A stretch of DNA of 28,428 nt, from NCBI GenBank assembly GCA_030407315.1, contig JALQPE010000625.1:1-28428 (forward strand). The letters run 5' to 3'. Positions 1 through 9,347 of the stretch are shown piece by piece (position 1 is the stretch's first letter; every line of letters starts with the position of its first letter). The DNA is from Asparagopsis taxiformis (lineage: Eukaryota; Rhodophyta; Florideophyceae; Bonnemaisoniales; Bonnemaisoniaceae). A program made the translations under genes and the position numbers. Under the pieces are notes generated by a model. That model worked only from the letters and a program-made list of their open reading frames with translations. It ran no database searches and had not been told where the DNA came from.

Positions 1-562
1 AACAGGGGAGACTGTGCATCCAGATGCGACCATTTTTTTTTGTGGTGCTTTCGAGACTTGGAATGTAACGTGTTGGTTCGTAGTTTTGTGTGGGTAGTAG
101 TTTTGTGCTCACTCCAGCTGACATCCCAACGTGTGGAATTTAACCAAGAGTTCAATCATTTCCAACTGTTACATCACATTGCGTGCTGGCAACGTGTGCA
201 TGGAAGGACGAACGACTGCCCTGGGAGATGAATTTTCAATAATTCATTTGTAATAATAAACTTTTTTATTGCGAACTTCGTGGAATCTGAATGTGCTTTA
301 CAGCGGATATGCCACGGATCATGTAAGGAAAGCAAATGGATTCTCATATATATGATTATATGTTTATATTTGTGTGTTCTCGATCCGGATCTCATTGTTC
401 GGGGAATCAGAGACCATGGCTTGGGCCATACTCAATCTCACTGCCGGCGATGATTTCGAGTATGCACAGCAAGACTTAAGCGGAGCAGAGGCTGTCCGGT
501 CGACGCCGCAGGCTCCACTCCGCCCTCATCACCGACTGATATTCTTTGACCGACTTTGCTTT
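1..562. other. No gene recognised
   Basis: AT-richer sequence with only short unsupported open frames on both strands. I see no domain, RNA gene or mobile-element end. It could be intron or upstream sequence of the micro-exon gene that follows, but nothing here proves that. Confidence 0.4.
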
Positions 563-600
563 GTACGTGCGCGAATCTTGATCAAGATTCGCGCACGTAC
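563..600. repeat. Perfect 38-bp palindrome
   Basis: Two 19-base arms, each beginning GTACGTGCGCG, meet at a central TTGATCAA with no mismatch or spacer. It lies outside the large transposon. It could form a cruciform or be a dimeric protein site. No function is assigned. Confidence 0.9.
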
Positions 601-625
601 CTTCGTTCCATCCTCTACCCTCGAG

Positions 626-1640
626 GGTATGCGTTGAGGGAAGCGTGGGTTTTGAGTCTGACTATTTCCGTTGATGCGATATTTTTCATGGGAAGCCTGT
701 TGACTGATGGTGTGTATTGAGCGGAGGATGAAGAGAGGTACGTGAAGTTTTGAAAAGTATGCTGTGAGGGAAGGTTGGTTTTGAGTCTGACTGTTGTGTG
801 GTTGGATCCGATGTTGTGTAGATGATGCAGGAATGTTGATGACGGAAAGTAAGTTTCATTGATGTGCCAAGATGTGCTTTGCGAAGATATGGACTGCTGA
901 CTATGATTATTATTCATTGCAAGGTTTTCGGATCATGGTTTGTATTGTGTGTAGGATGGATGAGAGGTACATTTGCGAGTTCTCAGGGTATGTAGCGAGG
1001 GAAACGTTGGTTTTCAATCTGACTGTTGCGATTGATTCCGATGTTGCGTAGGTGATGGAGGAATAGTGATGACGGAAGGTAAGTCACATTGGGCGCCCAG
1101 ACCGGTTGTGCGATGATGCGGGATGCTGACTGAACTTTTCTGACTACATTGCTACACGATTACGTGATTATGGTTTTTATTGTGTGCAGGATGGAACGGG
1201 TAAGGTAAGTGTGCGAGTTTGAAAGTAAGCAGCGAGGGAAGGTTGGTTTGGAGTCTGACTATTTCCGTTGATGCGATAGTTTTCATTGGAAGCCTATTGA
1301 GTCATGGTGTGTATTGTGTGGAGCGAAGGTAGTGTGCGAGTTTTGAAAGTATGCTGTGAGGGAAGGTTGGTTTTGAGTCTGACTGTTGTGGTTGATTCCG
1401 ATGTTGTGTAGATGATGCAGGAATGTTGATGACAGAAGGTAAGTTTCACTGAGCACCAGACTTGTTTTGCGAAGATATGGACTGCTGACTTTGATTTTCA
1501 TTGCAAGGTTTTTGGATCATGGTTTGTATTTTGTGTAGGATGGATGATTCACTCATCCTCTCGGAGAGGTAAGTAAGAGAGTTTCTAGGATATCTGTCGT
1601 GTAAGCGTTGCTTTTGAATCTGACTGTTGGGGTTGATGTT
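626..1640 (+). repeat. Tandemly duplicated intron/micro-exon block (~595 bp)
   Basis: The stretch from about 626 resembles the stretch from about 1230. Shared blocks include the text around GAGTCTGACTATTTCCGTTG and the one around TGCTGTGAGGGAAGGTTGG. The offset is about 590-600 bases with scattered differences. The duplicated DNA is mostly intron-like and carries the small exons along with it. One B-type exon in the second copy (near 1320-1330) is degenerate. Confidence 0.7.
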
Positions 1641-1707
1641 TTGTATGTGATGCAGGAGTGGTGAAGCAGGAACGGCAGGACTCAAGGAGAGTGAAGAAGG
1701 GATGTAG
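831..1707 (+). CDS. Partial spliced gene of symmetric micro-exons
   Basis: Predicted exons are 831-848, 955-966, 1061-1078, 1190-1204, 1421-1438, 1539-1568 and a terminal exon 1656-1707 ending in TAG. Each internal exon is preceded by AG and followed by GTAAGT or GTACAT, and several introns have CTGAC about 30 bases before the acceptor. Exon lengths are 18, 12, 18, 15, 18 and 30 nt, all multiples of three. Each starts with G and ends with AG (once AA), so every junction falls inside an AGG or AAG codon. Only one of the three frames is open through all of them. It encodes a short, charged repeat of the type NVDDGR-MDER before the terminal exon. Upstream exons and the start codon were not found. 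No protein family is recognised. A decayed or non-coding array remains possible. Confidence 0.45.
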
Positions 1708-2019
1708 GAAGATGGGGAATGAAGCTGTGAGGTGTTTCTGGTATGTGTATATTTTGGGGCATACGATAGAAGTGAGAGTGGGTTTCAAGTGGTGTAAGAT
1801 TTTGCTGACCATGTTCGTGTTTGATGTCTTGATGATTTAATGGGCTGGGGTGGTGTCGAGGAAAGCGGGGATGGTATTGGGAAGGAGCGGATTTTTTGTA
1901 ATCAAGGTCGTGAGGGTTCTTGAAGTATGTGCGAATCGTGGTGCATGGCGTTCGGATGGTAGGGAGAACGCGATAGTGAGGGAGATGGGTGATCGACGAT
2001 ATGCTGACAGGTATTTTGT
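1708..2019. other. No gene recognised; possible 3' UTR
   Basis: This lies between the predicted terminal exon and the minisatellite. It has open frames in more than one register, none starting at a convincing ATG. I see no motif beyond possible 3' untranslated sequence of the micro-exon gene. Confidence 0.35.
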
Positions 2020-2187
2020 ATTCCGGCTGGATACGTATTTCATATTCTGGCTGGATACATATTCCGTATTCTGCCTGGATACGTATTTCGTATTCTGGCT
2101 GGATACGTATTCCGTATTCTGGCTGGATACGTATTTCCTATTCTAACCGGGTATTTATTTCCTATTCTGACCAGATATGTATTTCCT
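2020..2187 (+). repeat. 24-bp minisatellite, seven units
   Basis: Seven consecutive 24-base units start at 2020, 2044, 2068, 2092, 2116, 2140 and 2164. They follow the consensus ATTCTGGCTGGATACGTATT plus four bases; the last two are the most diverged. An eighth unit is cut off after ATTCTAGA. Because 24 is a multiple of three, frames stay open through it, but nothing indicates that it is translated. Confidence 0.9.
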
Positions 2188-2316
2188 ATTCTAGAGAGAC
2201 GTATTGTATACCAGCAGTTTCGTAAATGAGAGAATAAAATACGGTCCGATATGGGCCCTGAATTTACCATCCGCTGTAATTTCTTCCCTCCCGGTTTTCG
2301 CTGATATATTGTATAC

Positions 2317-2520
2317 TGGATGTCGGGTCCTCGTATTCCGCCAAACGTACTAGAGAAAGTGGATGTCGGGTCCTAGTATTCCGCCATATGTACTAGAGAA
2401 AGTGGACGTCCGCATCCAAAAAATTTTTATTTTTTTTGGACGCGGACGTTCATTTGTTCTAGTAAATCTCGGGGCCGACTAGGACCCGTACTAGAGAGAC
2501 TGGACGTCCGCGTCCACTTC
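2317..2520. repeat. 43-bp tandem pair and foldback repeats truncating the gypsy fragment
   Basis: Two 43-base units (2317-2359 and 2360-2402) each carry TGGATGTCGGGTCCT and end in a TACTAGAGAAAG block. A related block (GTACTAGAGAGACTGGACGTCCGCG) recurs at about 2488-2515. Between them GGACGTCCGC and GCGGACGT motifs face each other around an A/T run, so the segment can fold back. The protease-like coding similarity of the next feature stops where these repeats begin. A small repeat element or deletion scar has therefore probably replaced the rest of that pol gene. Confidence 0.65.
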
Positions 2521-3350
2521 CGAAAACACAGACGTAGCATCTCGTGGATGCGCTTTCGTAAATCCTCGTCGTCGAGGTGCGACAAATCGATTGTCGACTG
2601 CCAATTCGTGGCGGGGTCGTTCCCCTTTTCGTTGACCAACGGGTCTGGCGTTTCGTCGCCCAACCCGTTCGTATTTGTCCGCGTCGTCGCGTCGACTAGC
2701 GGTAGGTTCAAAACCTTCGCGAGGGCTTCGCCGCCCTCACGCTTGAATGGGACGATTCCCAACGGGGAGCGTACCGCGTACGCAATCGTCGTGCCTTTCG
2801 GCAATTCGCGGTCCTTCTTCGTGAAGTTCGACACGATGATAGAGAACGTCTCTCTCGGTCCTACGTCGACCACTCCGTTGGCTATGCGTAGCCCATGCCG
2901 GAATTGCACCGACGCTTTCGGTTCGAGGAACACGAGTCCGGTCGCGTCCGTCGTCACGTTGACGGTCCGTTGCGACATCGATGGTACACGCGTGTACTTC
3001 GTCAGGCGAACCGAGAACGTTCGGCTCGGCCTATTCGAGGCCGCGTTACGCTCGCGGCGTTTCGGGTGCTCCACGTTTGGATTCGTCTCTTCCCCCTCCT
3101 CGTACGGAGCCGTGGTATCACCTTCCGCGATGACAGGTATCGTGTCTCCTCGATGGAGCTCGATCGTTTGCGCTCGATAGCGTATAGCACCGACATGTTT
3201 CGACATGAACGATGTACCCATTATGACGGGAACAGCCAGCGTGTTGGCTACGAAGAATTTTACGCGGAACAGCGAGTTCCCCAACCTGACGCGAAGCAGG
3301 ATGGCGCCCTCGATAGGCAAACGTCGCTGTAGGACCAGCCGGGGTGGCGA
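2427..3350 (-). pseudogene. Ty3/gypsy retropepsin-region fragment (truncated pol)
   Basis: The open frame runs from about 3320 down to 2427. Near its start, VIMGTSFMSKHVGAIRYR matches the second half of a retropepsin-type aspartic protease (ILG-dFL-h-a-id pattern). A protease-to-RT linker follows, containing LSHLDDEDLRKRIHEMLRLC, as in Ty3/gypsy pol proteins. The catalytic Asp-Ser/Thr-Gly half is missing, because a stop closes the frame just upstream. No RT follows: after about 2520 the frame runs into unrelated repeats. The fragment reads towards the left on the same strand as the pol remnant at 25104-28428, but in the order of a different copy, so it is an orphan piece. Non-functional. Confidence 0.75.
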
Positions 3351-4430
3351 TCGCTAAGGGAGTTCTAGAATTGCAGCCGTGTCAGGGCGAGGTGAACCGT
3401 AACGCGCTGGTTGAACTTGCGTTCGCGCGTCGCTCGGTCGCGCTGGCGAACGGGTGGTACAACGGCGGAACGCGTAGGGAACGATTGCAACACGGGATTC
3501 GCGGGCCGGCGCAAGCCGTGATCTCAGGGCGAGATCACCGAGTAAACTCGAGCACAACGCGATCCACACAGGGTCGTAAATCCCTGGCCTAGTGGCGTGC
3601 GACGCAACGCGCGCTATCGCGGTGCGACGCGGTTCGACGATCGGTTTATGCGCAGCGCGCACGCGAACGTCGGCGATCGTGAGCAACCCGCACGCAACGT
3701 TTCAACGCAATCGGTCCTCGCGATTCGCTAAACGCTTAACTCGTAGCTGCGAAGATGCTGGCTGTTTATTGGTAAGGTGCGAAGCGGAACGACCATTAAT
3801 AGCTAACTACTAAGGACAGGTTGTCCTTTTGCGGCCGGCCGGCGGCCGCTCGCTCGCACGCAAAAAAGGGAAATATTTGGGAAAAAGACTTTCGTCATAA
3901 AAAACCCAAAAAGGGAAATAAAGGGAAATTCGCAAAAGGCGCTACACGTGGCGCCAAGCTCGCAATCGCACGCGTTCGCGCAGGCGCGCCGTGACACGTA
4001 ATTGTATCGCCACCCGTACGCTCGCTTACTAACTAACTAAACGCGGATGCACACGGACTCAACGCGACGCATCGCTCCGACCCGCGCGCGCACTTGCAAC
4101 ATAAATTGCCTCACACTCCCCCCGACTAACATCACAGCGCGTCCTCGCGCGTCATCTCTCTCCTCACGTGCTCTTCCGTTTCCTTCGGCCTACTCTTTTC
4201 GTCTGCAACCTCTTCTCTTTTGTTCCATCTCCTTCTTCCTTCTCTCTTGCCACCCGCGTTCGCCGTCATCCTTACCGATTCGCACGCTATGGCGCACGAT
4301 GGTGATACCCTTCCGAGCTGGCTGCGGGCCAGCATTCCTTCCGGCGAAGACGCCGCTACGCACTCCGTCTGCTGCTTCGCGCTTCGCTTCCCCTGCGCCT
4401 GCGAGCCCCGAGAGCCCGTTTTATCTTTCC
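3351..4430. other. GC-rich repeat-derived spacer, no gene recognised
   Basis: CpG-dense sequence between two divergently oriented broken genes. It has A-rich GGGAAA-type runs near 3860-3930 and a CT-rich tract near 4150-4260 that could be a promoter or 5' UTR for the + strand pseudogene. Several frames are open because of the base composition, but none carries a recognisable domain. It may be retroelement 5' leader or LTR remnant. No paired LTR can be shown within the window. Confidence 0.4.
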
Positions 4431-6643
4431 ATGGCTCAAGCGTCATCCGCGAGCGCTCCGGTTGCCGCGACGACGGGTGCGCATAATACGGACGGCGCTG
4501 ACGCATCGCCCGGTATCGACGCGACAGTGGACGTGACTGTTGGTACCGCATCCGCGTCCGAGAGTCGCACGAACGTCGGCGTGCCTCTGCGGTCCATTCC
4601 TGCTCCTTCCTCTGTTTCTCTTCCTTCTGCTGCGCAACACGTACCCACCGTCGTCCCGCGTGCGCGCTACGAAGACCCTTCTGCCTTCCGTTTCCTTCCG
4701 CGCGCGATGCCGACTTGGACTGAGCTAGGCCGTGTTCAATACTTCCCGCGGCGTTTTCAATGGGTGCGCATTGCCGACGTCAACCGCTACGCGGTGTTGC
4801 CCGGCCATTAAAACGCGCAGGCCGTGTGGGACGCGCGGCGTGAGGCGGCCCTGTGCGATTTAGCCGTACCCACTAACCTTCCATGCGATGCCTATTTCCT
4901 CGAGGACGCAGCAGACGAGCGGCTTGTGCGTCATCTGGCGCGGCTCCGAACGATGCGTCGCGACTAATTTGCGCATCTTGACCCGTGGGCGGCGGCGCCT
5001 AGCGCCGGCTTCTTGTTGGACGGTGGTGTCCCCTGGAATGACATCTAACAAGAAGGAGAAGTCAGTATACCGTGGTTCTTTGACGCGGGGATGCGTGCCG
5101 AAGCGCGCCGCGAGTTACGCATGCGCCGCTCCGCCGGTTACTTCGTCACGTATCGCGACGCGGAGTTTCGCGAGTTCCCCGAGGATCGCGTTGGTGCTTT
5201 CTTTCCGCGCTACGATCCGCGCGACTGGCCGGAAGCGCCAGAATCTCTTTCCGTTCCTTTGCCTTGTGTCTTCCACTATGCGCCGTCCGTTCTTCTTGGC
5301 CTTGACGTCCCCGTGAGACGCGTTCTTATTTCTGGGCCGTTGCCCTTAGCGATGGGTCGTCATGGTGGCTTGCGCGTGGCTCCATGTCGCGTTCGTTGAG
5401 CGCCGCATCGTTCGCTTGAGCGACAGACTCGTCGCTGGCATCGAGAGCGTCGGCGCTGCGGCGGTCGTTCGTGGCGGCACGTATTCGGTTGCGCATCTGG
5501 AGAGTCTTTTGACGGAGCACCGCGCATGTCCTTGGGACGAGACGCCTGTCTTCGACGTCGCCCCGGGTGTGGACTTTAACGAGGGTGGCCAGTGGTTGCC
5601 TTGGAGCGCGGAACGCGGCGTGGTAGACTGGGCGCACGGCGCGCTCGGGGTTCATCGTCATACCGAAATTCCGCACTTGTTGTTGAAGTCCCCACGTAAC
5701 CCGTCGCGCAGCGCGTTCGCGTTCTTGGAATCGGGCGACGTTGTGACTGTGACCGTGGATGCCGTCTTGTCGGCCTTATCTTCCAACGAGTTGCATGTGA
5801 TGCGCGCAACTAATTCGCGCGAGTACGCGCAATACCTCGGCATGGCTGCGTTATTGGCCGTCGAGCGCCGGCGTTTCCGCGACGGGCGCTATTCGTTATT
5901 CTCTGAGTCGCCTCGGCCTCCTGTTGACATTACGCAGTTGGACGCAGCGCTACGGGCGGAGTACGTCAAGGTTTATAACGAACTGCAGGAGTTGAAGAAG
6001 TCCATTCCGAGCCAAGACAACGCTAACGCTCCGGGTGGTGCGAGCGCGAGCGCGCGCGGTTGGTAGCGCCGCGGCGTCGAGCGCGGTCGCGGTTATTGAC
6101 CAGGCGGAGGCGCCGGCGGTGGTGGATGGTGAAGACGTCGTCGCGTTAGCGGATTCAACGGGTGCGGCCAACTTGCAGGCACAGATCTCGTCTGCTGAAC
6201 AAAACCGCGACGAGGCGCTTTCGCGTGTGACGTCGGTCGCCCAAGCTCGAGACGAAGCCCTGGGACGCCTTGACGTAGCTATCAAGGCCCGCGACGAGGC
6301 GATTAAGGCTCGCGACGATGCGAACGAGGCGCGCGACGAGGCCGTGTCATTCTTACGCGAGACTCGCGAAGCGCTAGCCGAGTCCGAGGCGCGTGAGGCC
6401 GCGTTGAAGCGTAAGGTCGACGAAGATTCCGTGCGAATCGAGCGCATGCATAAGGATATCGGCGTAATGCAAGGTCGTGCGGCTAAGCAGGAGAAGGAGG
6501 TTGAAGGTGGTCGCGAAGCGTTGGCGGCCCTTCAGTCTCGTTACGATTCCGCCGGTTCAGCGCAGGAGGCCGCGCAGCGTGCGTTGGCCGAAGTCGAATC
6601 TAATTTGGAGGCGGAGAGGGGGCGGTTGGCTGCTCGAATCGCC
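4431..6643 (+). pseudogene. Coiled-coil gag-like gene, 5' part, interrupted by the transposon
   Basis: I chose the ATG at 4431 (TCCATGG). Coding sequence continues from there with three in-frame TAA codons (4809, about 4965 and about 5046). It then needs frame changes near 5362-5399 and near 6035-6066. The N-terminal part is Ser/Ala/Thr-rich, followed by an aromatic segment (WTELGRVQYFPRRFQWVRI). From about 6170 a long helical coiled coil has RDEA-type heptads. The frame is broken at 6644 by the CACTA element and resumes at 22750. No family is recognised. The composition matches the neighbouring gypsy DNA, so a retroelement structural (gag-like) protein is a reasonable guess, but it points opposite to both pol remnants. 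The frameshifts and stops mean it is dead apart from the insertion. Confidence 0.55.
6642..6643. other. Target-site duplication, left copy (CC)
   Basis: The CC before the left terminal repeat matches the CC after the right end (22748-22749). Two bases alone would be weak evidence. However, removing the element with exactly one copy of CC rejoins the interrupted gene in frame (…ATC GCC | GCT GTG…). Confidence 0.75.
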
Positions 6644-6657
6644 CACTACGGTGTTGA
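6644..6657 (+). repeat. Left terminal inverted repeat
   Basis: CACTACGGTGTTGA, the exact reverse complement of 22734-22747. The initial CACTA is the signature of the superfamily and agrees independently with the transposase type at 16263-20066. Confidence 0.92.
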
Positions 6658-6666
6658 GAATGAAAA

Positions 6667-7020
6667 CAGACAGTAAATTTACTGTCTGAGACAGTAAAAA
6701 TTACTGTCTGGCCAAGACAGTGCGCGGAGACAGTAAAATTTACTGTCTGGAAATTTCAGAATACTGCTGCAGCAGTAAACTGGCACGAAATCTGGACAGT
6801 ACCAAAAACAGTAAAATTTACTGTCCAGAACAGTAAATTTTACTGTCCGGAAGTGTTGCCGCCAGACAGTATGTGCAGACAGTACATTTTACTGTCTGAG
6901 ACAATACATTGTACTGTATTACTGCACTGTCTGGGGAAATCTGTAGACAGTAGTGTAGATAGCAAATTGTATTGTCTGCGGGTAGTACCGTGCATTGTTT
7001 GACAACACTGTCTGGTGGAG
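6667..7020. repeat. Left subterminal palindromic repeats (ACAGTAAA-TTTACTGT)
   Basis: By eye there are about nineteen copies of ACAGT or ACTGT here, many paired head-to-head as AGACAGTAAA(n)TTTACTGTCT. The first (6667-6688) is a perfect 22-bp palindrome. Later ones have 1-3 central bases or substitutions. The copies decay in quality away from the end. In CACTA elements such as maize Spm/En, subterminal repeats are the binding sites of the helper protein TnpA. By analogy these are probable transposase or helper sites and may also be methylation targets. Confidence 0.85.
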
Positions 7021-7545
7021 TGGACTTAGAGGAAATATGGAGCATAGTGTTGGTGTGAAGGTAAATATTGGAATGGTGTGTGGTATACGACTATATTAAT
7101 TGTGATGGTGCTTTACAGATAGTTGGGTGCGGGGAAGCTAGATGCTGAATAGGACGTTGGAGAAAGGAAGATTGGGAGAACAGAACATATCTGGTTTGTC
7201 TCACCGTAAGGAGAGAATGTACATAGTAGCTATAATATGTTGAGTTTAGCATTTCAAATTATACCTATCTATCTTTGCATTGAAAGTGTCTAGTAGGAGA
7301 CGTCAGTCTGGTAGCGAGGTGTGGTATGCACAGGACGTGGGTGGTGGCAAAGGAAAGAATACGCACCATCCACCACTAAATTATGAAAAATAACCGTTAC
7401 GGAGCACTGGGAAGCATTATTATTATGTAGAGTAGACCAGGATGGATGCATCCACTGAAATGATATTTGCTACAACACTGCTGTACTAAGCGTGACATCC
7501 TTCAAAGCAATTCTCCTTTTAGCAAACTCCAATTGCAAGGTCAAG
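7021..7545 (+). promoter_or_regulatory. Presumed promoter/5' UTR of ORF1, with shared 10-mer
   Basis: Gene-free leader between the subterminal repeats and the ORF1 ATG. It contains an AT-rich TATA-like stretch (TATATTAATT near 7092). It also holds TAACCGTTAC at 7391-7400, a 10-mer found again upstream of ORF2 and ORF4. No other gene is seen here. Confidence 0.45.
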
Positions 7546-9072
7546 ATGAATCCCGAAACCTCCGTAAGCATCGCCGCATTTTCCGAAATAACGCGTGAGG
7601 GCTTTTCGAACATCACTGCAGAGTTGAAAGCCCTGAGTGATAAAATGGATGCCGTCGAGAAGAGCACCATTCAATTACGCGAGACTCTCGGAAATGTCGC
7701 CAAGACTGTCTCCATGCTAAACACCGATATGCAGGAGGTCAAGAGCATCGTCGATGGGCTTCTGAGCCAGGGACAAGGACATCCGAAGAAGATCGCCTCC
7801 GAGAAGGACAGGGAACGTCTCCGCATTGCGCAGGATGCGGAGAAATCGTTCACGTTCGAAATGGTGTGTGCTGTGCTGTGTGCTGTTGTTCCAACGTACA
7901 CGAAGGCAATGGTGGATAAGAGGGATAGGCATTTCAACGGATGCCAGCTAATCAATACGCTGATGTTCGCCAGGCAGAGCAATGAGCGAAAGGATGTGTT
8001 CAATAGGACGCTTGCCGGCCGGAACCACATTGAATTGCGCTGCCAAGTTGTGACCTCTTTAATCAAGAATACGTGTCAAAACAATTCTTTCAGAGAGGGA
8101 GGAGACCGTTCCAGCTCCAATGGAACGTCGGAAGGTATCGAACGGTGGAGGGCGCGGGGGTATGTGACTACCGGGACCATTGAGGAGACAATTCGCGGAA
8201 CGGACTCTGCTCGCATGGATGGAATGCATGGGACGTCCGAGGGAAGTGATGGGGCCGCTCGAAAGCAGAAGCGAAGAAAGGTTGGAGACAATGGGCCGTT
8301 GCACAGAAAGGAGGTAGGCATCACTGTGACGAAATCGGCACTCACAGCAGTGACCGGGTTTATGAACAAGTCCAGAGATCATGTGCGAAACCGGTTCATC
8401 CGAGATCTTGGATTCGTTCTATACAGTGGGTTTCAAGGTTCAGTCCGAATGGAGCATCATTTGCACGACGGTGGGCTGGACATTGAGTCAGTTCCAAGTC
8501 TGTACTCGGCGCAGAGGAAAATGAATGCAGCGGAGCGTGCAGCAATGGATGACAAGAATATGAAGATTCTTCGCGACTTCATTGCAGTGCGAAAAGAAAT
8601 GCTATTCAAAGTCGAGTACGAAGTTCAAATAATTGGAGAACCGGACAAGAGGTTTTTGACTAGGAGGATCAATTTAGTAGAGGTTGCACTGAACTTTGCA
8701 GTCGCCTACACGCAATGTTCTGATAAGAACATGTTCCTGCGACGTTCAGAATACTCCTTGCAATTCATCTACATACTTGCATACGGGTTCCGAACGATTT
8801 TGAAATTTCAAAGTGGAACAGAGGTGGAAGGAGCGCAAATCCGGGAAATCAATGAAGCAGTGAAACTGCTTCTTCCCGGGGAGCGGGTGAGTAGTCGGTT
8901 CATGAATGAGGAGGTTTTGACTATATCGCGTGATAGATATGAAGAACTGAACGTAGACGATGGGGGGGAATCAGTGCTGGAGGAGAGCTTCAGGTCTATG
9001 GAAGAGGACGGAGGAGATGCAGAATATGTGAAGGTATTCGTCGATGATGAAATCGAGAATGAAGGGGAGTAG
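7546..9072 (+). CDS. ORF1: unknown coiled-coil, NLS-bearing protein
   Basis: The start is the ATG at 7546 (GTCAAGATGA). The open frame extends 54 bases further upstream only by beginning at a GTG. The product is 508 aa. Residues about 10-80 form amphipathic helices with coiled-coil character (EITREGFSNITAELKALSDK onward). A basic cluster RKQKRRK at about 239-245 resembles a nuclear localisation signal and sits in a Gly/Ser-rich low-complexity stretch. The C-terminal part (about 250-440) looks like a compact helical domain, and the last 50 residues are very acidic. No family is recognised. As the first gene inside a CACTA element, after a palindromic subterminal array, it could be the TnpA-like DNA-binding helper; that is inference from position only. 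An AATAAA follows 45 bases after the stop. Confidence 0.75.
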   Translation: MNPETSVSIAAFSEITREGFSNITAELKALSDKMDAVEKSTIQLRETLGNVAKTVSMLNTDMQEVKSIVDGLLSQGQGHPKKIASEKDRERLRIAQDAEKSFTFEMVCAVLCAVVPTYTKAMVDKRDRHFNGCQLINTLMFARQSNERKDVFNRTLAGRNHIELRCQVVTSLIKNTCQNNSFREGGDRSSSNGTSEGIERWRARGYVTTGTIEETIRGTDSARMDGMHGTSEGSDGAARKQKRRKVGDNGPLHRKEVGITVTKSALTAVTGFMNKSRDHVRNRFIRDLGFVLYSGFQGSVRMEHHLHDGGLDIESVPSLYSAQRKMNAAERAAMDDKNMKILRDFIAVRKEMLFKVEYEVQIIGEPDKRFLTRRINLVEVALNFAVAYTQCSDKNMFLRRSEYSLQFIYILAYGFRTILKFQSGTEVEGAQIREINEAVKLLLPGERVSSRFMNEEVLTISRDRYEELNVDDGGESVLEESFRSMEEDGGDAEYVKVFVDDEIENEGE

Positions 9073-9116
9073 TATCGGATGAAACCAGTTTCGGTGTAGT
9101 AGACGAAGAATGAAGA

Positions 9117-9122
9117 AATAAA
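9117..9122 (+). terminator. Polyadenylation signal AATAAA of ORF1
   Basis: AATAAA lies 45 bases after the ORF1 stop, in the 275-base gap between the convergent 3' ends of ORF1 and ORF2. The rest of the gap holds no gene. Confidence 0.55.
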
Positions 9123-9347
9123 ATTTCTGTTGAGGTGAATTTTGTAATAGATGGAAGTAGATAGGTGCGAGACATCAGGAAACCAGTCAGACGATAGTGT
9201 CAAGTCGAAGGAACAGCGCAGAGACAGGTAGTGGAATAGTCGAAGTAGGAAGGGGCGAGGGTATCCGTCTTTACTAGAAATTGATGGCCACAGGAGCTCT
9301 AGAATGGAATACCCAGGAACAGGATAACTACGGATAGGTGTGCTTTA

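Noticed and set aside
2548..3180. 210-codon + strand ORF
   Set aside because: Shadow of the minus-strand protease fragment, which has recognisable motifs.
5950..6447. 165-codon Ser/Arg/Ala-rich ORF on the minus strand
   Set aside because: Antisense shadow of the RDEA coiled coil on the + strand; low complexity.
7492..7545. Longer N-terminus for ORF1
   Set aside because: It would start at GTG; the ATG at 7546 has a better context for a eukaryote.
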